In this document: positions 20,449-27,966 of the stretch, piece after piece
Layout of the letters: each line of letters starts with the position of its first letter
Position numbering within the stretch: the first letter of the stretch is position 1
IMG/VR virus record: IMGVR_UViG_3300042876_000243
Coordinates: 1 to 45,127 of that record
Length of the DNA: 45,127 nucleotides
Source: a virus
Strand: one strand, 5' to 3'
The notes under the pieces: generated by a model
What the model saw: the letters and a program-made list of their open reading frames with translations, nothing else
Told to the model about the DNA's origin: nothing
Database searches by the model: none
Program-made: the position numbers and the translations under genes

Positions 20449-22974
20449 TCATATTATTTCAATCATTGAAAATAAAGTCGGACTTAAAATATCTGTTTCA
20501 GCTTCTTTTAAGTATCTGAGGCCGTCCCGGAATGATTCCGGATTAAGTTCAGTTCCTAATCCAATACGTCCCATTTTTACGGCACGGACCGGTACAGTAA
20601 AGAGCCCGGCAAACGGATCGAATACTATCTCGTTTTTATTGGAGAATCGATTTATGCAACGATCAACGATATCAAACTGTAAGGGGCAGATGTGCATGTT
20701 TAATTTTCTCTGTGACTGTGAACCGTTAAGGGTCAACATCCTGTTTACGTCATCCCAAACAAAAAAAGATCTTGAGGGAATGTTTAACGTTTGAAAGGTT
20801 GCCGGTAACTTTCCGACATGATCGAGTTCGTGAGCTGTGTCGCAGTGTTCTTTATAGTCATAAACCTTCCATGCTGCATAGTCTGAATAAAACCGATTTA
20901 CTTTATCAATCGGAAGCATCCTAATTTCTTCAGGTGTTAAAAATCTTTCTCCAGAGCTGTTCCATTTTGCCCTGGCGTCAATCTGCCATTGGCCTCTCGG
21001 ATATTCGTCTTTTGTTTTCTGAACTGGGATATCAGCGTAAGCACGTGAGGTATCGGAAGGTAATTTTCTGAAAAGCAAAACATATTCCGGACAACCTATA
21101 CCCATTTTGGAACCGTCTTTACATTGCTCAGTCCATCCGAGCCGGTAAGTTTGATTGTTTTCCCTGACAACATCGGTTTCAACGGTAATTCTACCCATAT
21201 ACTGAAACCCATGTTTGATAAAGTGTAAAACGGTAAAATCAGAGAACGGGTCAAGAGTTGGCATTCCGGTACCGGTTGCATTACCAAACAAAATTCTGTC
21301 TTTCACATGAACACAAAAAACCCGGCCAGGCATTAATATTCTTAGAAGTTCAGGTGTGAGAAAGTCCATCTGCTCAAAGAAGTGCTGATTATCTGAAGTG
21401 TGCCCGAAGTCGTTATAAGTCGGGGTATATTCGTAGTGATTTGAAAATGGAATAGAAGTAACTCCCAGGTGAATTGAGTTGTCAGGCATATCCATAATCG
21501 GTGGTATGCAATCGGAAAGAATCGCAGTGTATAATTTGCCTTTCTCTACTTTGATGTCGTTTATAATGCTTCTTTTTAGTTTTTCCATGGTATGAATATT
21601 TGATAGTCCGTTGTCTTTTATGATTTTTGTCATCTGATCAACCAAATGATTGTGTTGTTTCCATTTGTGATTAAGGGCTTTGAGAATCTCTCCTTCGCTT
21701 TCAGCATAGATCACGTGAATATTAACTTCACGATCCTGAAGAAACCTGTAAATTCTATGAATAGCCTGTATGAATGAATTGAACTCATAATTTATTCCTG
21801 CGAAAATCATAACATGACATTGCTGCAGGTTCACTCCGGATCCGTACATTTCCGGTTTACTCAAAAAGACTCGAGTTATTTTATCTTTCCATTTCTGAAG
21901 TTCTATTTCCCGGGTATCTATATCGGTATTTCCGTAAAGAGAAGTAAATGAAACATCGATACTTTTAAGCATCCGTTCGATCTCTTGTTGCTCATTGTTT
22001 AGGTCACACCAAAGGACAATCTGATCATCCGGATAGGAAAGAATAATTCTTTTCATTTCTTCAATTCTCTCTGACATACTCTCTCTCTTTTCACGGGCAG
22101 CGTCTTTTAATCCTAAAGCAGCATCCCGGAAAAGTTTAACCTGTCCATCCTGATCAGTGCCTGCAGTCTTGTGATCTACTTTGACTTTGTGATACAAAAC
22201 ATTCATTTTCGGCAGGTCATATCCTGCGTCATCGTAACCAAGATCTGAAGGTTTTGTAATGAAAAGTGCCCAGCTGGATAACCACAGCCAAAACTCTTTT
22301 TGTTTGCTTTCGTGTAAAGTAAGATTGTTAGCTTTCGTGCTGTCCCTTTTAAAAAATCTTGTCAATGCCTGACCTGTGTCCATAATTTCCAGGTACCCGG
22401 CATAGTGAATCAGTTCTTTGTATTTATTCGGTGAGGGTGTGGCCGTGCAAACATATTTATACTTAACACCTTTAAACTTATCGAGAAAGGTTTGATATGT
22501 TTTCGATCCGTAAGACCGTAAAACAGAGGCTTCGTCCAAACTTGTTACAGTAAAGTATTGCGGATTTATATCCCCGTCCCTTACTCTTTCGTAGTTTGTG
22601 ATTAAAACATTACTTTTTGACTTTTCAACTTCATTCTGAGTTTTGACGTATTCGACATCAATGAATAGTTTCTTCTGAGCGTCATTATAAAACTCCCCTT
22701 TCACTCCGAGCGGACAAACAATAAGAGCTTTCCCTCCAACTTCGTTTGTGATGTAATTACAAATGATCAGCTGTTGAATTGTCTTACCAAGTCCGAAGGA
22801 TTCAAATAAAGCCCTTCGGCCTCCTTTTATGGCCCAATTGATTGCATCCCTTTGGTGTGGTTTTAGGGTACCATCTTTGAACTTTATCAAAGGTATCTGA
22901 ACATCTAAACCGCTTTCAGGTGCAATACAAACCTTTGAAAGTAAAAATTCGTTGTATCTTTCAAGTTTTTTCAT
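20449..22974 (-). CDS. SNF2-type helicase fused to a beta-class DNA methyltransferase
   Basis: An 841-residue two-part protein. The helicase half has GLGKT (61-65), DEAS (147-150), TATPSPN (177-183), SGVNLQQ (379-385) and QAIHRIYRF (403-411), the ordered motifs of an SF2/SNF2 translocase. The methyltransferase half has TSIPF (506-510) in the position of the catalytic S/DPPY motif, and DPFAG (786-790) as the AdoMet site. This order (IV before I) marks a beta-class amino-methyltransferase. The first Pro of PPY is replaced by Ile and Tyr by Phe, so activity is not assured. It may methylate the phage genome against host restriction, aided by translocation; a long target-recognition segment (about 600-770) is present. 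Confidence 0.8.
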   Translation of the reverse strand: MKKLERYNEFLLSKVCIAPESGLDVQIPLIKFKDGTLKPHQRDAINWAIKGGRRALFESFGLGKTIQQLIICNYITNEVGGKALIVCPLGVKGEFYNDAQKKLFIDVEYVKTQNEVEKSKSNVLITNYERVRDGDINPQYFTVTSLDEASVLRSYGSKTYQTFLDKFKGVKYKYVCTATPSPNKYKELIHYAGYLEIMDTGQALTRFFKRDSTKANNLTLHESKQKEFWLWLSSWALFITKPSDLGYDDAGYDLPKMNVLYHKVKVDHKTAGTDQDGQVKLFRDAALGLKDAAREKRESMSERIEEMKRIILSYPDDQIVLWCDLNNEQQEIERMLKSIDVSFTSLYGNTDIDTREIELQKWKDKITRVFLSKPEMYGSGVNLQQCHVMIFAGINYEFNSFIQAIHRIYRFLQDREVNIHVIYAESEGEILKALNHKWKQHNHLVDQMTKIIKDNGLSNIHTMEKLKRSIINDIKVEKGKLYTAILSDCIPPIMDMPDNSIHLGVTSIPFSNHYEYTPTYNDFGHTSDNQHFFEQMDFLTPELLRILMPGRVFCVHVKDRILFGNATGTGMPTLDPFSDFTVLHFIKHGFQYMGRITVETDVVRENNQTYRLGWTEQCKDGSKMGIGCPEYVLLFRKLPSDTSRAYADIPVQKTKDEYPRGQWQIDARAKWNSSGERFLTPEEIRMLPIDKVNRFYSDYAAWKVYDYKEHCDTAHELDHVGKLPATFQTLNIPSRSFFVWDDVNRMLTLNGSQSQRKLNMHICPLQFDIVDRCINRFSNKNEIVFDPFAGLFTVPVRAVKMGRIGLGTELNPESFRDGLRYLKEAETDILSPTLFSMIEII

Positions 22975-23034
22975 AAAAATTCTACATAAATGAAATTAAG
23001 TTCTGTTCAACTTCCGGCCCGGTGAGTTTGGTTT

Positions 23035-23439
23035 TCATACCCAGCCCCTATCTTTGTATTCATCATAAAGTTCATTCAACCGTTTATCCTCCGGGTCCGG
23101 CACTGAGAATCCTTCACTCCTGAAATAAATCGTAAACTGGTCTATGAAGTGTGAAGTTTGTTCCTTGGTCATCTTTGACAGTCCGACATCAATCAGGGTT
23201 ATCTTATCACCTATGACGATTTCCTTATGTACCGGAAAGTTCTTAAGGCAAAATTGATATACTTCGTCTTTGGTGTTTCCGGTTTCCTGTGCGATGTGAG
23301 CGAACACTAACCAGGCATACGCATTTTGGCTAAGCGTGCGGGACTTAGTCACCGTTTCCACCTTTACAGACTTACCCCGTTCAAATTGCTTTGTCAGATA
23401 GGTTGTGGCTCGTTCTATTTCGAAAGAATGAAAAATCAT
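23035..23439 (-). CDS. ninB: NinB-like recombination protein
   Basis: A 134-residue protein from the ATG at 23437-23439 (MIFHSFEIERATTYL); a GTG at 23469 is the alternative. The segment TVTKSRTLSQNAYAWLVFAH then IAQETGNTKDEVYQFCL matches the NinB/Orf family, a recombination mediator that binds ssDNA and SSB. The neighbouring SSB-like gene upstream supports this. The helicase-methyltransferase gene follows after 60 nt. Confidence 0.7.
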   Translation of the reverse strand: MIFHSFEIERATTYLTKQFERGKSVKVETVTKSRTLSQNAYAWLVFAHIAQETGNTKDEVYQFCLKNFPVHKEIVIGDKITLIDVGLSKMTKEQTSHFIDQFTIYFRSEGFSVPDPEDKRLNELYDEYKDRGWV

Positions 23440-23491
23440 ACTGTAATTTTTTTTAATGGGCGGGTTCACTACGCCCGCCCGAACTAAAAAC

Positions 23492-23968
23492 CTACTTCAG
23501 CGTTACTGACAGCTTCGTCGTTGACGTTTTCGGAGCCGGGTTAATCGTTTCCAGTTCCCCGGTTTCCTCGTTAACCACCGTTATCGGTGCAGTGAGCGTC
23601 TGTAAAAACTTCTCCCGGCGTTTCCGGTTTTCGGCAGCGTCACTCTCGTAACTTTTATACCGTTCCCATTCAGTGTCTTTACAGGCTGTATAATCGTACT
23701 TTGTGCCGGTTTCCTTGACGGTAAACGTTGCGCCGAATATTTCAATCGTTTTCTGCCCGTGTTTGGCGTGTTCCTTTTGTGCTACTTCCTCGATTTCGGG
23801 ATCTGAGTTAAGAATGTCAAGGGCTTTTTGTGCCATGCGGAGTTGTTTGAGAACTTCCAGGGCGTTGTTTTGCCCTGAAAGTATCTCTACCTTCACCCTC
23901 TCAACAAATAATGCAACCTGATTAAGATTAGAGGGTAATTCGTTGATTACGGAAAGTGCGTTGTGCAT
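23492..23968 (-). CDS. Recombination-module protein, unknown
   Basis: A 158-residue protein. A helical first half precedes IEIFGATFTVKETGTKYDYT, a conserved-looking motif I associate with Bacteroidota phage proteins encoded beside SSB and NinB. The C-terminus is basic and Thr-rich (PAPKTSTTKLSVTLK). It is 2 nt from the SSB-like gene, so it is likely co-expressed; the role is unproven. Confidence 0.55.
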   Translation of the reverse strand: MHNALSVINELPSNLNQVALFVERVKVEILSGQNNALEVLKQLRMAQKALDILNSDPEIEEVAQKEHAKHGQKTIEIFGATFTVKETGTKYDYTACKDTEWERYKSYESDAAENRKRREKFLQTLTAPITVVNEETGELETINPAPKTSTTKLSVTLK

Positions 23969-23970
23969 GG

Positions 23971-24600
23971 TTAGAACGGAAGCCCGTCATTATTTTGTTC
24001 ATCAATTACAACCGGCTCGTAAACTTCCGTCTCCTCCGGGTTCATCCGTTTCTTGTATTCCAGTGACGTTTTCATCTTGTCCTTGATGAAGTCAGGGAAC
24101 GAATCAAGGACGGTTGCGTCAAACTTATCCTCGTAGTTAAACTCGAAGTTCTTGTTAACCTGAGCAGGGCATTCCAAACCCTTTGGCATTGCGGCAATAC
24201 TTGAAATGGTTTCAAACTCGTTGCCTTTTTTGGTCTGCTTGTGAATGATTGACAGCATACACGGCACACCGAGCAATTTTGTAATATCAAAAGACTTTGC
24301 CTGATCTTCAGTGAATCCCTTACCCCTCCAGCTTTCAAGGAACTTGCGAAGGTTTGCCTTTTCGTTCATGGACAGGGTAAACTCCTGACTGATTACCATT
24401 GGCTGCTCGCCGTTTTCTTCTTTGAATACACGTAACTCCGTAGGCAGTTCCCATGTAATACGGACTTTGTTCATCCGTTTGGTTTCACCGAGTATTACTT
24501 CGTCAATAGTTCCAATGTGAACCATTGAGTAACATCTGGCTACATAGTTTCCGGCGGGTATAAGTTCCCGCTTAACTCCATTGTTTGTTGCGTTGATCAT
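23971..24600 (-). CDS. SSB-like protein with GLPF tail
   Basis: A 209-residue protein with strand-rich segments fitting an OB fold (AGNYVARCYSMVHIGT, MNKVRITWELPTELRVF, FDITKLLGVPCMLSIIHKQ). It ends in an acidic stretch and DGLPF, closely resembling the DDxPF tail by which SSBs recruit partners. This suggests an ssDNA-binding protein that interacts with NinB or the replication proteins. It begins the recombination cluster. The fold call is by pattern, not alignment. Confidence 0.6.
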   Translation of the reverse strand: MINATNNGVKRELIPAGNYVARCYSMVHIGTIDEVILGETKRMNKVRITWELPTELRVFKEENGEQPMVISQEFTLSMNEKANLRKFLESWRGKGFTEDQAKSFDITKLLGVPCMLSIIHKQTKKGNEFETISSIAAMPKGLECPAQVNKNFEFNYEDKFDATVLDSFPDFIKDKMKTSLEYKKRMNPEETEVYEPVVIDEQNNDGLPF

Positions 24601-24630
24601 AATAGATTGATTATTGGTTAAATAAATTGT

Positions 24631-24924
24631 TTACTCTGTGGCTTTTTTGATGGCTTCTTTTGATAACATGGTATATTCATTTGAGAAACCAAGCGGCAAT
24701 GTGATCATTAAACCGATTAGTGCCTCAAATAAATCCGGCGCGGCGGCTATGAGTTTGGCGTTGGCTGCCCTGTCGGTTGTATATCCACCAACGATAGGAA
24801 TTTTATGCCAAGCAAGCGTGCATATCGTTTCGCCTTTGTCATCATAAACCTCAGTACTATACATCCCGTTACGTTTTTTTCTATGTGATTGGGACCATTC
24901 TCCTTTAGTGAATTTTGTTTCCAT
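24631..24924 (-). CDS. Small phage protein of the AANAKLIAAAPDL type
   Basis: A 97-residue protein starting METKFTKGEWSQSHRKKRNG with TTDRAANAKLIAAAPDLFEA. This pattern is widespread in phages and prophages, with no established function. The motif resembles a small helix that could bind a partner. It lies at the start of the recombination gene set. Confidence 0.6.
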   Translation of the reverse strand: METKFTKGEWSQSHRKKRNGMYSTEVYDDKGETICTLAWHKIPIVGGYTTDRAANAKLIAAAPDLFEALIGLMITLPLGFSNEYTMLSKEAIKKATE

Positions 24925-24928
24925 GATT

Positions 24929-25333
24929 TTATCTTATAAATTGTTCCGTTATTTCATCCATTTCGAGCAGTGTTCCTTCAAGGTCACCGAGTAACTTTTC
25001 ATGTTCATGTCCGAAGTGGTCACTCTTTAATTCTAAAAACCTGTGATCGTCAAATAACTTACTGATGATATGGTCACATTCCCTGATATTGTCCGATATT
25101 CGGATTGATTCAGTTCTTGAATCCATCCAGTCAAGTGTTGACCCGATCACATTTGAATAGTCGTAATCCTTGATATTCGCTTCTCTCAGGCTATTAACGT
25201 GCCTGTCAAGTTCAAAGCATAAAGCGGTTAATGAATCCTTTGCGGATTGTTCAGTCTTGTTTGAACGCTTACGGGTTGCATAAGCAACGGCGAGGTTGAA
25301 AGAGGGCCGTGTTCCGGCTGTGAGTGTTTGCAT
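24929..25333 (-). CDS. Unknown helical protein
   Basis: A 134-residue, mostly helical acidic protein (MQTLTAGTRPSFNLAVAYAT...) with several Asp/His residues, such as DDHRFLELKSDHFGHEHEKL. No metal-enzyme signature is clear. It follows two membrane microproteins in the early operon. Function unknown. Confidence 0.5.
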   Translation of the reverse strand: MQTLTAGTRPSFNLAVAYATRKRSNKTEQSAKDSLTALCFELDRHVNSLREANIKDYDYSNVIGSTLDWMDSRTESIRISDNIRECDHIISKLFDDHRFLELKSDHFGHEHEKLLGDLEGTLLEMDEITEQFIR

Positions 25334-25335
25334 GG

Positions 25336-25479
25336 TTACTTGGTTTTAAAAGTTCTGTCTTTGGTGAATCCATAGGTCCTGTCCCGTCTGTTGATAATAC
25401 AGTATGCGATTATCACTACAAAGGCTATTACGGGAAGTATAATTAGCCAGTGGATATGGGTAATATTAATCGGTTTCAT
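25336..25479 (-). CDS. Membrane microprotein, 47 aa
   Basis: An open frame from the ATG at 25477-25479 gives 47 residues with one hydrophobic segment (HWLIILPVIAFVVIIAYCII) followed by a basic tail (RRDRTYGFTKDRTFK). It overlaps the previous microprotein gene by 14 nt. Single-span phage peptides of this kind can act in exclusion or early membrane takeover; nothing specific is shown. Confidence 0.5.
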   Translation of the reverse strand: MKPINITHIHWLIILPVIAFVVIIAYCIINRRDRTYGFTKDRTFKTK

Positions 25480-25636
25480 GGTCGTAATCTGAGTTAACAA
25501 AGTACCATAAAGCCAATCCTGATAAGATTGTGAACATCAATGCCACTGTGTTGGCAAATCCCGGATATTCTTTGTACGCCCATGCAAGGACGAATATCAC
25601 GAGAATGACTGCGATAAGTGTTAGAAGTGATTTCAT
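25466..25636 (-). CDS. Membrane microprotein, 56 aa
   Basis: From the ATG at 25634-25636, 56 residues with two hydrophobic stretches (LLTLIAVILVIFVLAWAY and TVALMFTILSGLALWYF) and an acidic C-terminus (NSDYDHETD). It overlaps the following microprotein gene by 14 nt, and the two may form a pair. No family is recognised. Confidence 0.5.
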   Translation of the reverse strand: MKSLLTLIAVILVIFVLAWAYKEYPGFANTVALMFTILSGLALWYFVNSDYDHETD

Positions 25637-25641
25637 GGTTT

Positions 25642-25845
25642 TTAGTATTTGGTTTTCTTTGATTTACTTAAGCCGACGAAGGTTTGTCCCACCAATTGAC
25701 CATTTATCATTTTGCGGCTATTGAACAGTAATGATTCTCTATTTTTTTCAAACCTTTTTTGGGCTGTTTTTTCATTACCTGTATGTTTGATTCTTGCAGG
25801 CTGAAAAAATCTTAAATGAAGCTGCTGTAGTTCTTGTTTTTTCAT
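25642..25845 (-). CDS. Small basic protein, unknown
   Basis: A 67-residue highly basic protein (MKKQELQQLHLRFFQPARIK..., ending KSKKTKY). It could bind nucleic acid non-specifically. It is 4 nt from the upstream coiled-coil gene in the early operon. Confidence 0.45.
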   Translation of the reverse strand: MKKQELQQLHLRFFQPARIKHTGNEKTAQKRFEKNRESLLFNSRKMINGQLVGQTFVGLSKSKKTKY

Positions 25846-25849
25846 GTGA

Positions 25850-26041
25850 TTATTGGTTTAAATATTTCTGAAGTTTGATCTGAGTAAGTTCGTCCATTGT
25901 AACATTCTTGCGGGCTGGCTTCTTGTCCGTCGGGCTTATCCGCTCGACTTCCTGAATGAGTTCGTCAATCCGTTTAGCTGAGAACTTAATTGACTTACTC
26001 AGGCTCCGCATTTCCTTTTTTATTGATTCAAGGCGGGTCAT
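25850..26041 (-). CDS. Small coiled-coil protein
   Basis: A 63-residue charged helix from the ATG at 26039-26041 (MTRLESIKKEMRSLSKSIKF...), chosen because it begins right after the upstream stop; the longer frame would start 24 nt earlier inside that gene. The heptad pattern suggests an oligomeric adaptor. Function unknown. Confidence 0.45.
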   Translation of the reverse strand: MTRLESIKKEMRSLSKSIKFSAKRIDELIQEVERISPTDKKPARKNVTMDELTQIKLQKYLNQ

Positions 26042-26042
26042 G

Positions 26043-26393
26043 TTATTCAATTTCAAATCCATCAAGGTAAATTTCCCTACGCCTTACGCTTGTTACCCTT
26101 GTCCGTGTCGTCCGGGTACGGGTGATCGGGGATTCAAAGAATAGGTTGGTACAGATTATGGCAAGGAAAAGGACGGGGAGAAGGCGGTAACGAGTTATCC
26201 AGTACCAGCTAATTAGTTCAGCCACGTTGCGTGTTTCCGACTTTTCACGGATCATTTTAACCTGAGTTTCAACGGTACGGGGTGAACGGTATCTGATAGC
26301 CGCTATTTCCTTCGTACCTAAACCTTCGGCAAGCATGATCGTTGTTTCCTGCTCGACTAGGCTTAATTCATCGAACGTGCATGAGGTGTTCAT
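26043..26393 (-). CDS. LuxR-type HTH regulator with membrane anchor
   Basis: A 116-residue protein. Residues 10-60 form a LuxR/GerE helix-turn-helix (LSLVEQETTIMLAEGLGTKE then IAAIRYRSPRTVETQVKMIR). A hydrophobic segment, RLLPVLFLAIICTNLFF (70-86), follows, then a Thr/Arg-rich tail (TRTRTTRTRVTS). The protein should be a membrane-tethered transcription factor, without a receiver or ligand domain. It overlaps the upstream HTH gene by 4 nt. The basic tail may face the periplasm or, if the segment is a re-entrant helix, the DNA; topology is unclear. Confidence 0.7.
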   Translation of the reverse strand: MNTSCTFDELSLVEQETTIMLAEGLGTKEIAAIRYRSPRTVETQVKMIREKSETRNVAELISWYWITRYRLLPVLFLAIICTNLFFESPITRTRTTRTRVTSVRRREIYLDGFEIE

Positions 26394-26611
26394 TGTATGA
26401 GATTGTTGATTTGCTTTTCTCTTTTAGATTCGCTCTGCTTTCTTGTTTTGGCAATCTGTATAGCTTTGTCAAGTATCTTTTCATTCTGTCTGGTTCCGTT
26501 CAAGACTTTATTGACGTAGCTTACTGATAGATTCAGTTCTTTTGCGATTGAACCCTGATCGCCTTTAGTGAGTTTCTTCCTTAGTTCAGTTAATTGCTTG
26601 TTGGTTATCAT
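26390..26611 (-). CDS. Small XRE-type HTH protein
   Basis: A 73-residue protein with a five-helix HTH pattern (TELRKKLTKGDQGSIAKELN then LSVSYVNKVLNGTR) and a basic C-terminal helix. It could be a Cro-like early repressor acting at the divergent region near 27 kb. It is the second gene of the leftward early transcript, after a terminator-like region, so its expression may depend on read-through. Confidence 0.65.
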   Translation of the reverse strand: MITNKQLTELRKKLTKGDQGSIAKELNLSVSYVNKVLNGTRQNEKILDKAIQIAKTRKQSESKREKQINNLIQ

Positions 26612-26640
26612 AGTTTAGATTACTTTTTCTGCCACCAAAA

Positions 26641-26666
26641 CCCCTGATCCTTTCGGAAGCAGGGGT
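26641..26666 (-). terminator. Intrinsic terminator in the early leftward transcript
   Basis: The minus strand has ACCCCTG and CAGGGGT arms with an inner TCC/GGA pairing, followed by TTTT. It lies between the first early gene and the HTH gene, so it is positioned to limit read-through into the early operon. Confidence 0.65.
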
Positions 26667-26670
26667 AAAG

Positions 26671-26702
26671 TCCCGCCGGAAACTTACGACGGGAACCGGC
26701 GG
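26671..26702 (-). other. Two alternative hairpins sharing one arm
   Basis: CCGCCGG (26673-26679) pairs with CCGGCGG (26696-26702), while TCCCG (26671-26675) can pair instead with CGGGA (26690-26694). The two cannot form together. This competing pair lies just upstream (in the transcript) of the terminator at 26641-26666, which suggests attenuation, but there is no long U-run after it. Confidence 0.4.
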
Positions 26703-26703
26703 A

Positions 26704-26946
26704 CTATTTTAATTTTGGATAAAGCCAGTTTTTTATAAAGTACCTCACTCCTGAATCATTACCCATATCTAATATTTCCATTTGGCTTTTAGGGACCCAA
26801 ACCCCTCTATGTTGTGTAGACAGATGTGAATTATCAGCATCAAAACAAATAGCCTTTTCAGTTTCATTTAATACTGACATCTGACATTCAAAGTATCCGC
26901 TGTCCTGGCGGCTTAATTCGGAATATTGATCACGTACTGTTTTCAT
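26704..26946 (-). CDS. First leftward early protein, unknown
   Basis: An 80-residue protein (MKTVRDQYSELSRQDSGYFE...) with aromatic C-terminus (VRYFIKNWLYPKLK). As the first gene leaving the divergent operator region, it is expected to be made immediately after infection or induction. Such genes are often anti-repressors, host-takeover or anti-defence proteins; no motif supports a choice. It is followed by two hairpins. Confidence 0.5.
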   Translation of the reverse strand: MKTVRDQYSELSRQDSGYFECQMSVLNETEKAICFDADNSHLSTQHRGVWVPKSQMEILDMGNDSGVRYFIKNWLYPKLK

Positions 26947-26974
26947 TGTCGTAAGTTTTTAAGTAAATTTTGGT

Positions 26975-27007
26975 ATTGCCTAGCGTGTAATAATTGTGTT
27001 ATATTTG
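26975..27007 (+). promoter_or_regulatory. Rightward promoter for the repressor
   Basis: TATATTTG (27000-27007) matches the Bacteroidota -7 consensus TAnnTTTG exactly; ATTG (26975-26978) is a weak -33 box 21 nt upstream. The repressor GTG start is at 27099, leaving a roughly 85-nt untranslated leader that contains operator-like repeats. Confidence 0.55.
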
Positions 27008-27039
27008 TCATTAAATTGTACGGCTAATATACACTTTAA

Positions 27040-27066
27040 TACGATACGTTGTACGATTTGATACGA
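27040..27066. promoter_or_regulatory. Operator-like TACGAT repeats
   Basis: TACGAT occurs at 27040 and 27052 (12 bp apart) and TACGA again at 27062. Two more TACGATA copies lie inside the repressor gene at 27258 and 27268 (10 bp apart). Repeats spaced near one helical turn between divergent early and lysogeny genes fit repressor operators. Confidence 0.5.
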
Positions 27067-27098
27067 AAAAATACAATTATTTTTTAAAATATTTTTTT

Positions 27099-27497
27099 GT
27101 GACTGATTCTGAAAGAATTATAGCGTTATGTGAATACTTAAAAATTGAGATTGCGCCGTTTGCCAGATCAATTGGACGTACTCCTGGTACGATATATCAT
27201 ATAAAGGATGGCCTGAATAAAATATCTATCAAGCTGGCAAAGGATATAGCAGAAAAGTACGATACAATACGATATGAATGGTTACTTGACGGGAGGGGAG
27301 AGATGTTAAATAATGCGGTGAATGATCAACAAGTTGTGTATAACCGTAAAGATTCCGACAGTAAGGAACTTGAACGGCAGTTAATAGAGTGTCAAAACTT
27401 ATTAAAGGCTGTAACTCAGGAGCGTGATTGGCTTAGGGAGTTTCTGAAAGACATATCAAAAAACGGGTCTGGTCGGATGAGTGGAGTAGGATCGTAA
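27099..27497 (+). CDS. Phage repressor-like HTH protein
   Basis: A 132-residue protein with an unusual GTG start at 27099. The N-terminal HTH (LKIEIAPFARSIGRTPGTIY then HIKDGLNKISIKLAKDIAEK) and the WLLDGRGEML ending are typical of Bacteroidota phage repressors. The C-terminal part is a coiled coil (LERQLIECQNLLKAVTQERD) for dimerisation. There is no S24 peptidase domain, so induction is not by LexA-type self-cleavage and must use an anti-repressor or another signal. It is divergent from the early region and preceded by operator-like repeats. Confidence 0.7.
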   Translation: MTDSERIIALCEYLKIEIAPFARSIGRTPGTIYHIKDGLNKISIKLAKDIAEKYDTIRYEWLLDGRGEMLNNAVNDQQVVYNRKDSDSKELERQLIECQNLLKAVTQERDWLREFLKDISKNGSGRMSGVGS

Positions 27498-27498
27498 A

Positions 27499-27523
27499 AA
27501 AATGCACAAAGTACCGGCATTTT
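27499..27523 (+). terminator. Weak terminator after the repressor gene
   Basis: AAAATGC and GCATTTT arms with an 11-nt loop follow the repressor stop. The stem is AT-rich and the 3' arm itself supplies the T-run. It may partly separate the repressor from the downstream lipoprotein gene. Confidence 0.4.
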
Positions 27524-27561
27524 AGGATTATTAAAAATAATAAAACTTAACTATTCTCAAA

Positions 27562-27966
27562 ATGAAAAAACGTAATTTAACTTATCCGCTCTTGGTTGTT
27601 ATCATTGGATTCATTGTCGTCTTGTTAGTTACCTCCTGTGAAAAAGAAGATTCTTCCATGACCGGCCCCGACTTTCTTACCTCCCACGAATTCAGCCTAT
27701 ACCAGTACACCGTCAATGATACCGTTCATACCATTACCCCGGCGCTTTTACTTAGGTTTAATAAATCAACAGGTACCATTGACGGTCATGCTTTCGACTG
27801 GAGTTTTACCGACGGTCTGAACTTATCCCTTGACTTTTTCGTTAGTTTACCAACCGGATATCAAGGAACTAACCAAATAACTATCGAGTATGATTTTGCC
27901 TCATCCTGTCAATTCGTTTACTCAGACAATACTAAAACTATCGTCTACTTTGCCGATGTCAGATAG
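27562..27966 (+). CDS. Lysogeny-module lipoprotein
   Basis: A 134-residue predicted lipoprotein: basic start, hydrophobic core (LLVVIIGFIVVLLVTSC) and lipobox LVTSC with Cys26, followed by Glu/Asp residues, a common outer-membrane export signal in Bacteroidota. The mature part is strand-rich (FSLYQYTVNDTVHTITPALL). It lies next to the repressor on the plus strand and is therefore probably made in the lysogen. Phage lipoproteins in this place often block superinfection by masking receptors or DNA entry; this is an inference here. Confidence 0.7.
   Translation: MKKRNLTYPLLVVIIGFIVVLLVTSCEKEDSSMTGPDFLTSHEFSLYQYTVNDTVHTITPALLLRFNKSTGTIDGHAFDWSFTDGLNLSLDFFVSLPTGYQGTNQITIEYDFASSCQFVYSDNTKTIVYFADVR

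Noticed and set aside
22982-23038. 18-codon frame (MKTKLTGPEVEQNLISFM) after NinB
   Set aside because: It has an ATGA overlap, which is suggestive, but it is too short to separate from chance and shows no membrane or domain signal. It could be a gene remnant.
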